Shown here one piece after another: positions 26,299-32,659 of a DNA stretch of 32,659 bases. Made by a program: the position numbers and the translations under genes. The notes below the pieces were generated by a model. That model saw nothing but the letters and a program-made list of their open reading frames with translations, searched no databases and had not been told where the DNA came from. Origin of the DNA: JAIVGV01 sp035295985 (GTDB taxonomy: Bacteria; Acidobacteriota; Blastocatellia; Pyrinomonadales; Pyrinomonadaceae); the NCBI GenBank assembly GCA_035295985.1, contig DATHBT010000140.1, forward strand, positions 1 through 32,659, read 5' to 3'. The stretch's first letter is position 1. Each line of letters starts with the position of its first letter.

Positions 26299-26311
26299 CA
26301 ACCTGTCGCCT

Positions 26312-27886
26312 TCAGTCCTTTTTCTCCGCCTGCTGCTTCTCTCTCTCGATCAGCTTTTCCACCTCGCGGTCGATCCGGCTCAGCTTCGGTTTCAACTCCT
26401 CTTGACACCGGGCAGGCAGTATCTTCCCCAAGAAATTTTTCTTGTCTCTCTCTACTTTCTTGTCTGTCTCCATTCGCTCAGTTGGACGCTTAAGCTCCGA
26501 CTCCTGCTTTTTCCCCTGATACACGACGCCCGCGTACACGGCCTCGAAGTGACTGCACGGCGGCAGGGGGTTGGAGCTGATGGGTGGAACGTGGCAGTAG
26601 GTGCAATCGAACTCGGTCTTCAGATTGCCCGTCTTTGAATCGCGTAGCTCATTGTAGATCGAAGACGGGAATCTCGACGTGTTTGGCGGGGCCGCGTGAC
26701 ACTCCGCCGTGCCGCAGGACTTCGCCTCCACCGCCCTTAATTCCCTCAGCGTCGCGGCCGTCGTGACCGGCCTGTGGCAGGAGATGCAGGTAATGGCGCT
26801 GCCGTCAGCCCTCTTCTTATGCTGAGGGATCTCATGGACGTACTTCATCGAGATGCGCTGCGGCCAGAGCGGCGCGCGCTGAGAGGCGACGCGGGCGAGC
26901 GCCGCAGGTATCACCCGCGGCTGGCCGGCCGCCGCGGCCGGCGTGGCCGGGGTCGCCGACGAAGACGCGACGGCGGGCCTCGACGCCGCGACGTTATTCT
27001 CGTGGCACCCCACGCACTGATTCGCGAACGGCTTATGATCGCGATCCTTAACGCCCTCCTGCCAGTGACACTGGAAGCACTTGGCGTGGCCCGCCAGCGT
27101 CGTCATGAACATGCCCGTTTTCGGGGTAAAGCCCGCGCCCGCGGGCTGTGGGGACGGCGACGCGGAAGCCGCGGTACTGCCCTGCCGCGGGCCGCCGGCC
27201 TGCGCCGCCGCGGGCCGCGCGAAGTCGCGCTTATCGACCGTGTGGCAGTAAACGCATGCGTCGTCCTGCGTCTTGATGTTGGTGAAGAGTATGCGGAACA
27301 CTTTCATGCCGATGGCAGGGTTCGCGTGAGTCTTGTGGGGGAAGAGGTCGGCGAAATCCGGCGGCTCCGCCGTCTTCGGGAACGGGAAGCGCGCCGCCGA
27401 GCGCGGCCCCGTGACGGTGTGGCAGTTCGAGCAGATGATGGGGCGCGCGCCGCGGAAGAACTCCGCGCGGTGGCACCCGACGCACGAAGGGTGATCGGGG
27501 AAGTCCGTCACTTCGAGTTTCGCAGCCTGCGCCGCGGGGAAGGCGGCTGCGCCCGGCCCCGCGAGCAAGGGGATGGCGTGGCACGAGGAGCATTGCCGGC
27601 GGTGCTCTTCCCTGGCGTGACTGAACCTCGAGTAGTCGGTCGCAGGGGGGCGCGGTTGAGTCCTGCGCCTCTGCGTCCGCCGCTGCCGCGGGCGCTGTAA
27701 CGCTGCCGGCTCAGCCGCGGCCGAAGGCGCGGACGACTCGGCCGCGCGCCCGGCGACGAAGACGGCCCCGGCGGCGCAGCAGGCGAGGAGCGCGGCGCAC
27801 AGGCGCGCGCCTAAAAGACGCGGCACGCCGCGCGTACCCCTCTTTCGCAACCCGCCGTGAGCTTTCACAGTCTGGAGTCGGTTCAC
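26312..27886 (-). CDS. Nine-heme cytochrome c with one CX4CH site and charged tail
   Basis: A secreted or anchored multiheme protein (about 524 residues) with a hydrophobic helix ARLCAALLACCAAGAVFVAG near the N-terminus. Eight CxxCH sites (CSSCH, CVGCH, CSNCH, CVYCH, CFQCH, CVGCH, CISCH, CTYCH) plus a CX4CH site (CGTAECH) give nine hemes. CX4CH sites are known from cytochrome c3 proteins. Low-complexity Ala/Pro/Ser linkers separate heme groups. The last 75 residues are Lys/Glu-rich and helical, without hemes, and GC content drops there. The start is uncertain: GTG 27886 or GTG 27868. The frame is open to 28006, but a likely promoter lies at 27978-28006. Confidence 0.85.
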   Translation of the reverse strand: MNRLQTVKAHGGLRKRGTRGVPRLLGARLCAALLACCAAGAVFVAGRAAESSAPSAAAEPAALQRPRQRRTQRRRTQPRPPATDYSRFSHAREEHRRQCSSCHAIPLLAGPGAAAFPAAQAAKLEVTDFPDHPSCVGCHRAEFFRGARPIICSNCHTVTGPRSAARFPFPKTAEPPDFADLFPHKTHANPAIGMKVFRILFTNIKTQDDACVYCHTVDKRDFARPAAAQAGGPRQGSTAASASPSPQPAGAGFTPKTGMFMTTLAGHAKCFQCHWQEGVKDRDHKPFANQCVGCHENNVAASRPAVASSSATPATPAAAAGQPRVIPAALARVASQRAPLWPQRISMKYVHEIPQHKKRADGSAITCISCHRPVTTAATLRELRAVEAKSCGTAECHAAPPNTSRFPSSIYNELRDSKTGNLKTEFDCTYCHVPPISSNPLPPCSHFEAVYAGVVYQGKKQESELKRPTERMETDKKVERDKKNFLGKILPARCQEELKPKLSRIDREVEKLIEREKQQAEKKD

Positions 27887-27977
27887 TAGACCGAGGCCCC
27901 GGGGGTTGGAACGCTGGCCGCGCGGGGCGTTACGAAGACGTGCCGAGTTAAGATCGAAAAGATGTCTGGCGCAGTGG

Positions 27978-28006
27978 GTTGTAGCACAGACGCGCGCGGC
28001 TGACAA
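27978..28006 (-). promoter_or_regulatory. Promoter for the nine-heme cytochrome pair
   Basis: On the minus strand TTGTCA (28006-28001) and TACAAC (27983-27978) are spaced by 17 nt in the 215-nt gap before the nine-heme genes. Transcription would begin near 27971. This excludes the longest reading frame (from 28006) and favours a start at 27886 or 27868. Confidence 0.5.
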
Positions 28007-28101
28007 CGGTAAAGTTCGCGCGCCCGCCGCCGCGCAGCGGTAAAGCCTGAAGGTGGCGCGGGCCGACGAACCGCGGGGCCGCGGGCTGCGGCAGTCCGCA
28101 G

Positions 28102-28812
28102 CTACCGGCCGTCGCCCGCCGCGCGCGGCGAAGGCTTGGCCGCGGCCTCGATCTCCTCGCGCAGCCGCGGGATAACCTGGTTGTTCGGGTTGGCCTGTTC
28201 GAGCCGCGCGAGCGTGGAGCGCGCCTCCGCCACGTTCCCCTTCTGCGCGTAGGCGAAGGAGAGGAACTGGAGCGAAGGCTCGTGCCGTCCGTCAACCTTG
28301 AGCGCGCGCTGGAACTCCGCGATGGCGCGGTCGTACTCCGGCGGGTTTTGCAGGAGCAGGACGCGGCCCAGGTCTGCGCGCACGTCCGCGTCGTCGGGAC
28401 TCTTAGCGAGGGCGGCCGTGAACCACTTCTCGGCGGCCTTGTAGTTGCCGGCGTCCGCGTTGACGTGTCCGAGCGCGACCACGGGGTTCAGGTTGTCGGG
28501 CTGAAGTTCGTTGGCGCGGAGCAGGAAGCCGAGCGAGTCGTCGAAGCGTTCGGCGCGGTAGGCCGTCTCTGCCGCGTCCATCTGCGCGCCGAAGTCATTC
28601 TGGTTCTCGCGGGCGCGCTTCGCGGCCCCCTCGGCCGCCGCGCGCAACTGCTCCGGGTTCGCCGCCGCGTTCGACTGCGCCTGGCCGGCTTCGCCCGCGG
28701 CCCGCGGCGCGGGAGCGGTGGCGCGCTGGTTCGCCCAGCTCGCGAACAGAAAGCCGAAGAACAGCCCGAACCCGATGCCGACGAGCGAGAAGAGGACGGA
28801 ATCTTTGTTCAT
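28102..28812 (-). CDS. Membrane-anchored TPR protein (CcmH/NrfG-like)
   Basis: A 236-residue protein with one N-terminal membrane helix (SVLFSLVGIGFGLFFGFLFA) followed by about four TPR units. Examples are LLRANELQPDNLNPVVALGH, AEKWFTAALAKSPDDADVRA, and AIAEFQRALKVDGRHEPSLQ. It resembles the TPR parts of cytochrome c maturation factors (CcmH/NrfG type) that hold apocytochromes. That role fits its place directly after the CcsA and ResB genes. Its ATG sits one base from a heptamer-repeat hairpin and has no visible Shine-Dalgarno, so its translation may depend on the upstream genes or on the hairpin. The protein starting at 32418 has a similar N-terminus. Confidence 0.85.
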   Translation of the reverse strand: MNKDSVLFSLVGIGFGLFFGFLFASWANQRATAPAPRAAGEAGQAQSNAAANPEQLRAAAEGAAKRARENQNDFGAQMDAAETAYRAERFDDSLGFLLRANELQPDNLNPVVALGHVNADAGNYKAAEKWFTAALAKSPDDADVRADLGRVLLLQNPPEYDRAIAEFQRALKVDGRHEPSLQFLSFAYAQKGNVAEARSTLARLEQANPNNQVIPRLREEIEAAAKPSPRAAGDGR

Positions 28813-28813
28813 C

Positions 28814-28878
28814 GTGACAGGTGACAGGTGACGGGTGACAGGAAAGAAATGTTTTTCCTGTCACCCGTCACCTGTCAC
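28814..28878. repeat. GTGACAG heptamer hairpin, 22-bp perfect stem
   Basis: Four 7-nt units (GTGACAG x2, GTGACGG, GTGACAG) at 28814-28841 are faced by an inverted array at 28857-28878. Bases 28821-28842 and 28857-28878 pair perfectly over 22 bp around a 14-nt loop. The hairpin lies between the CcsA stop (28891) and the TPR start codon (28812) on the minus strand and abuts the latter. It would put that gene's ribosome-binding region inside a stem. Confidence 0.82.
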
Positions 28879-28890
28879 GGTTTAGGGCTT

Positions 28891-30537
28891 TTAAGCGTAA
28901 GAGTGCAGGCCCGGCAGCAGGTAACTGACGCCGAGGTAGGTGAAGATGACGAGCAGGAAGGCGACGACGGCAAAGTAGGCCGACTTCTTGCCCGTGACGC
29001 CGCGCGCGATCCTCGCGTGGAGGAAGCCGCCGTAGGTCAGCCACGCGACGAAAGCGCCGGTCTCCTTCGAGTCCCAGCCCCAGTAGCGGCCCCACGACTC
29101 GTTGGCCCAGATCGCGCCCGTGATGAGCAGGATGGCGAGTCCGGCGAACGAGACACTCGCCGTGCGGTACATCAGCCCGTCGAGCTTCTCGGCCGAGGGC
29201 AGCGCCGCGCGGAGTTTTTCGGTGCGGAAGCTGAAGAGCGAGGCGAAGAGCGTCGCCGCGAAGGCCGTGATCAGCGCGGCCAGCTCGACCGGGTTCGCGT
29301 TCAAACTCAGGCGCAGGCGCGACCCGCTCAACTGCACGAACTCTTCGGTCGCACCGCGAAGCTGAGCCGGCGCGAGCGTCTTCACCTGCTCCGGCTGCAT
29401 CCCCTGCTGACCGGCGAGCCACGCGCCGAACTCCTGGTACTGAGTGGTCGAGTAGCACTTCGAGAAGAAGCTGCCCGAGGCCGGGCACGGGCCGAACGCC
29501 TCGCCGCTCTTGATGTGCGTGACGAGCAGCACGATGGCGGCGACCTGAACGACCAGCGACGCGACGAGCAGCCGGTGGCCCCAGGCCCTCGCCTTCTCGC
29601 TCTGCTTCTTCAGATAGACCCCGAAGAGGATCGATACCGCGAGCAGCACGAGCGTCGCAACGATGAGCGCGGGGCCGACCCACGGCAGTTGTACGCGCAG
29701 CGGGATAGACATCCGCGAGCCTTCGAGCACGGTCGAGGCCGCGTAGTTTCCAGTCAGGACGAGCCGGAATGCCCCGAACTGCCCGCCGACCGTGATGAAC
29801 GTCAGGATCGCGAAGACGCTCGCCCAGATCGCCATAGACTCCGGCTTCGTCCCGACCTTGAGCAGGTAGAGGACTGCCGCGGCGAAGCAGACGAGCGCGA
29901 CGCCGTAGGCGATGGAGGCCGTGCCGACGTGGATCGGACGCCAGTACGAATCGAGTACGGGAGGCAGGTTGATGAACTCGTCGCCGATGAAGCGGGCGAG
30001 AATCAAAATTAGCGAGGCGAGCGGGAGCGAGAGCGCGCCGATGAAGCGGAAGCTGCGCCGGCCCGAAATGAGCATCGTCGTCAGCCCCGCGCCGCAGGCG
30101 AAGGCGAGCGATAGATCGTAGAGGTTGGCGAACGGGATATAGCGCCAGACCCACGGCATCTGCTCCGGGCCGTAGCCGTTGCGTTGCAGAATCTCAAGCT
30201 CGCGGTCGTGCGCCGCGACCCAGCGGATGCACCAGCTCGCGAGGTTGAAGAAGTAGCCCGCCCCGGCGGCCCACAGCCCGATCTTCTGCGCCATGCCAGA
30301 CGGCGCGTAGAGGTTCGTCAGCAGGAAGGCCGCGCCGATGAGGTAGCCCGCGAGCGCGAGCATCATCAGCGCGCCGTCGTTGATGAAGTTCGCGCCGCCC
30401 ATCTGGATGCGCAGCAGCGTGAGCGCGAGCGCCGCGATTGTCGGGATCAGGAACGGCAGGTACAAGCGGAGCGAGCGCCAGTTGGCGTCGATTTTCGGGG
30501 CGGCGACCTGCGCCGGGGTCTTTAAGACTTCACTCAT
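28891..30537 (-). CDS. ccsA: Cytochrome c biogenesis protein CcsA/ResC-type heme handler
   Basis: CcsA belongs to system II cytochrome c maturation. With ResB/CcsB it moves heme across the membrane and attaches it to CxxCH motifs. The WWD motif is SWGRYWGWDSKETGAF (about 481-495). Likely heme-ligand His are at 203 (RPIHVGTASIAYG), 507 (GGFLHAR) and 545 (LPGLHSYA). At 548 residues it is longer than usual CcsA proteins: about 170-200 extra residues, with several helices, lie before the WWD motif. A loop there has two Cys (CPASGSFFSKC, 351-361). The ATG overlaps the ResB stop in an ATGA junction, so the two are translationally coupled. Confidence 0.92.
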   Translation of the reverse strand: MSEVLKTPAQVAAPKIDANWRSLRLYLPFLIPTIAALALTLLRIQMGGANFINDGALMMLALAGYLIGAAFLLTNLYAPSGMAQKIGLWAAGAGYFFNLASWCIRWVAAHDRELEILQRNGYGPEQMPWVWRYIPFANLYDLSLAFACGAGLTTMLISGRRSFRFIGALSLPLASLILILARFIGDEFINLPPVLDSYWRPIHVGTASIAYGVALVCFAAAVLYLLKVGTKPESMAIWASVFAILTFITVGGQFGAFRLVLTGNYAASTVLEGSRMSIPLRVQLPWVGPALIVATLVLLAVSILFGVYLKKQSEKARAWGHRLLVASLVVQVAAIVLLVTHIKSGEAFGPCPASGSFFSKCYSTTQYQEFGAWLAGQQGMQPEQVKTLAPAQLRGATEEFVQLSGSRLRLSLNANPVELAALITAFAATLFASLFSFRTEKLRAALPSAEKLDGLMYRTASVSFAGLAILLITGAIWANESWGRYWGWDSKETGAFVAWLTYGGFLHARIARGVTGKKSAYFAVVAFLLVIFTYLGVSYLLPGLHSYA

Positions 30538-32072
30538 GATTCCACCTCGATGGGTTCACCCGTGATAGCAGACTTGAGCCGCTTGAAGCGGTCTTCGAGC
30601 GCCAACTGGTTGCGGTTCGCGTCGCCGCCCAAGGCGACCTCGAACGTGCCGCCCTCGCGCTCCTCGACGATGGCCCAGAAACGCTGGTGCGAGAAGAAGA
30701 AGACGGCCGAAAGCGTCAGGCACAGCAGCGTGCTCCCGACGTAGAAGACGGTCGCGCCGGGGTCTTTCTGCACCGCGAGCACGTGCGCGTCGGCCACCTT
30801 CTCGAAGCTCGTCAGGCGGAACTTGTAGCCCGCGACCGCCCGGCCGATGGGCGCGCCCGAAGGCAGCTCCTGCGCGAAGGCGAAGGCCCGCTCCTGTTTA
30901 CCGTCCGGCGTGCGGACGACTAACTGCGCGGCCGGGTTGTTGTACTCGCCCGACGCCGTGCCGATCTGCGCCCCCGACATCGCGAAGTCCGGCTGGAACT
31001 GGACGAAGTCGATCTGCGTGCCGTCCGGGAGCTTGGCCGAGCCGCCGCGCGGGATCGTGACATCGACGGGCTGGCCGCCCGCCTCCGGCGTCAGGCGCAG
31101 GCCGATCTGGCGCGCGCGGCCGACGTTGATGAAGCTGGCCTGGAAGAAGCGGTAGCCGCGGTAGTCGTGCGGGTTGTTCATGTGGACGACGGCCGTGTGC
31201 TCGCCGTTCTCGTCCTTGATGCGGATGTGCGTCAGCCAGTCGATGGTGTTGTCGGCCGTGATCGGCCCGTCCAGACGGATCAGTTTCTGCTGGATGTCCG
31301 TGCAGGTGACTTCGAAAGGCAAGTCCATCGAGGAGCGGCCGAGTTGCAGGCCGCGGTCGTCGAGGTTGAAGGTCGTCTCCGCCATCTCGCTCGACGTCTC
31401 GCCCGGCGCGAGCGGCATCTGGCCGTTGCGCTGGAACATGTTGGTCATGAAGCCGCCGAGGAAGATCGTCAGCAGCCCGACGTGGACGGCGTACGCGCCC
31501 AAACGGTTCCACGTCCCGCGCTGCGCGAAGACGACCGTGCGAGTCCCCTTCTCCGTCACGCGCGGCCTCTTCAGGCCCACCGACTCGCACGCGGCGGCGA
31601 CGCGCCGCGCGACATCCTCGCGCGACGCGCCGCGAACGCCCACGACCTCGTGAACCTGCTGCGTCTTCAGCCACACCGGCCCGGCCTCGACCTTCGGCTT
31701 GCGGATGTAGGCCCACGCGCCGGGGAAGCGGTCGATGGAGGCGAGCACGATGTTCAGGGAGAGGACGAGCAGGAGGACGTTGAAGTACCAGGCGTGGTAG
31801 ATGTCGAAGAACCCGAGCGTGCCGAAGAGCAGTCGGGTCGCGGGCGTGAGATCGGCGAAGTACTTGTCGAAGCCCTCGACGTTCGTTTGCATGACGAGCA
31901 TCCCGATCATGCTGAAGACGACGAGCAGCATCAGCAGCGTGATGCCGAAGCGCACGGAGCTTAACAGGTTCAGGAGGCGCGTGACGGGCGAGCGCGCGTT
32001 CGCAACTTTCGCGGCGGGGGCGGCCGGCGTCACACGTATGTCGGTTTTAGTCTCTTCGACGGCTGATGACAT
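30534..32072 (-). CDS. resB: Cytochrome c biogenesis protein ResB/CcsB
   Basis: ResB is the membrane partner of CcsA in system II cytochrome c assembly and holds reduced apocytochrome for heme ligation. The 512-residue protein has hydrophobic helices near the N-terminus (SVRFGITLLMLLVVFSMIG, then WYFNVLLLVLSLNIVL). A third helix has the conserved His in LGAYAVHVGLLTIFLGGF, a large periplasmic domain follows (HDYRGYRFFQASF), and a last helix is near the C-terminus. ATG 32072 (MSSAVEETK) is preferred; GTG 32120 would add 16 residues. It is the first gene of a ResB-CcsA-TPR operon, next to genes for about 29 hemes. Confidence 0.92.
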   Translation of the reverse strand: MSSAVEETKTDIRVTPAAPAAKVANARSPVTRLLNLLSSVRFGITLLMLLVVFSMIGMLVMQTNVEGFDKYFADLTPATRLLFGTLGFFDIYHAWYFNVLLLVLSLNIVLASIDRFPGAWAYIRKPKVEAGPVWLKTQQVHEVVGVRGASREDVARRVAAACESVGLKRPRVTEKGTRTVVFAQRGTWNRLGAYAVHVGLLTIFLGGFMTNMFQRNGQMPLAPGETSSEMAETTFNLDDRGLQLGRSSMDLPFEVTCTDIQQKLIRLDGPITADNTIDWLTHIRIKDENGEHTAVVHMNNPHDYRGYRFFQASFINVGRARQIGLRLTPEAGGQPVDVTIPRGGSAKLPDGTQIDFVQFQPDFAMSGAQIGTASGEYNNPAAQLVVRTPDGKQERAFAFAQELPSGAPIGRAVAGYKFRLTSFEKVADAHVLAVQKDPGATVFYVGSTLLCLTLSAVFFFSHQRFWAIVEEREGGTFEVALGGDANRNQLALEDRFKRLKSAITGEPIEVES

Positions 32073-32417
32073 TGTCGTTGATGAAGACCTGAGCCTAAAA
32101 ACAGTCCGGGGAGTTACCACCGAAACGGGCGACGGGCGCGGTCGGAGCTTTGAACCGCGGGCCGTGAATTTGGTTGCATGATAGCCGATAGTCTTACGCG
32201 CGGCAACTTCAACCGGCGGCGCGTGACTACGACTGAGCGGGGACGCGGCTATGGTATGATCCGCGCGCCCGGCAACGGTGTGACGCGAATCACCGCGTCA
32301 GCTCTTCGGCGACGACTTGCCGGCGTGCCCACCGTCATTTGCCTAACCCGACGCCGCCGAAATATCCTTCAACAGTACACCGCGAACGAACGCTTGGAGT
32401 GATTGCCCCCGAACATC
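32073..32417. other. Divergent spacer between resB and the plus-strand end gene
   Basis: A 345-nt noncoding stretch. On the minus strand TTGCCG (32206-32201), 17 nt and TATCAT (32183-32178) make a plausible promoter for resB, about 100 nt before its start. On the plus strand TATGAT (32255-32260) could be a -10 element, but no -35 is visible. I see no RNA gene, terminator or tandem repeat here. Confidence 0.45.
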
Positions 32418-32659
32418 ATGTCTTCCAGAAATCTTCTCTTCTGCCTGGCCGGGCTGGTGCTCGGCTTCTCCGTCGGCTTCGTACTTGCAAACCAGGTCGT
32501 CCCGGCCGGGGGCCGTCAGGTAGCCGCCGACGGCCCCTCCTCGCCCGCCGCGCAGTCCGGCCCCGCCGCGCCCGGCACGGCCGGCCCGATTGATCCCACG
32601 CAGGCCGGCGGGCCGCTCCCCGCCGGCCACCCCGACATCAGCAACCTCGCCTCGGACGG
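32418..32659 (+). CDS. N-terminal part of a membrane-anchored protein, possibly TPR family
   Basis: The frame opens at ATG 32418 and runs off the end of the window (80 codons seen). One membrane helix (RNLLFCLAGLVLGFSVGFVL) begins the protein, followed by a Gly/Pro/Ala-rich linker and PLPAGHPDISNLAS. The N-terminus resembles the TPR protein at 28102-28812 (SVLFSLVGIGFGLFFGFLFA), and a PLPxGHP stretch is common just before TPR domains of cytochrome-maturation proteins. A TPR domain beyond the window is therefore likely, but this is an inference. It is transcribed away from resB. Confidence 0.65.
   Translation, partial: MSSRNLLFCLAGLVLGFSVGFVLANQVVPAGGRQVAADGPSSPAAQSGPAAPGTAGPIDPTQAGGPLPAGHPDISNLASD

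Noticed and set aside
32255..32260. TATGAT as a plus-strand promoter for the gene at 32418
   Set aside because: No -35 element lies at a suitable distance, and the leader would be about 150 nt; evidence is too weak for a separate call.

Overview
The window is a GC-rich (roughly 70%) bacterial chromosome segment that is almost entirely coding. Complex I with a NuoLMN end, system II (CcsA/ResB) cytochrome c maturation, several multiheme c-type cytochromes and very Ala/Arg-rich proteins suggest an Acidobacteriota-like organism, possibly of the Blastocatellia. That placement is an inference with modest confidence; no rRNA or other phylogenetic marker is present.

Layout. (1) 1-3760, plus strand: the 3' end of nuoL, then nuoM and nuoN. 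(2) 3847-6185, plus: an unrecognised protein, an orphan class I glutamine amidotransferase and an exported TPR-like protein. (3) 9778-6307, minus: a four-gene operon of an ATP-grasp-like ligase, a PilZ protein, an unknown protein and a GCS2/YbdK-type carboxylate-amine ligase. (4) 13957-9881, minus: a promoter, a yybP-ykoY-type (Mn2+) riboswitch with an overlapping intrinsic terminator, a 70-codon leader ORF, a tandem universal stress protein and a P2-type cation ATPase. (5) 17586-14037, minus: an ECF sigma factor, its zinc-finger anti-sigma factor and a two-PDZ protein with a degenerate HtrA-like domain. (6) 17935-23804, plus: the most unusual part, three membrane redox proteins in a row. They are a double cNMP-binding / four-[4Fe-4S] / diheme-b fusion, an FHA / TM / heptaheme cytochrome c fusion, and a membrane-anchored dicluster-ferredoxin flavoprotein whose thioredoxin-reductase-like domain looks circularly permuted. 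(7) 32072-23922, minus: ResB, CcsA and a TPR protein (cytochrome c maturation), then two nine-heme cytochromes, a tetraheme cytochrome c3 and a TPR-like lipoprotein. (8) 32418-end, plus: the start of another membrane-anchored protein.

How it fits together. Regions 6 and 7 form one redox locus. The CcsA/ResB pair attaches heme to about 29 CXnCH sites encoded here (7 + 9 + 9 + 4). The cNMP/FeS/cyt b and FHA/cyt c fusions look like a membrane electron conduit whose flow could be gated by a cyclic nucleotide and by protein phosphorylation. The flavoprotein could connect it to NAD(P)H. I recognise no named complex with this composition.

A second theme is noncoding. Five intergenic spacers carry tandem 7-nt repeats with four different unit sequences. 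Three of these arrays are faced by an inverted copy and can fold into long hairpins, resembling the short tandemly repeated repetitive (STRR) sequences described in cyanobacteria.
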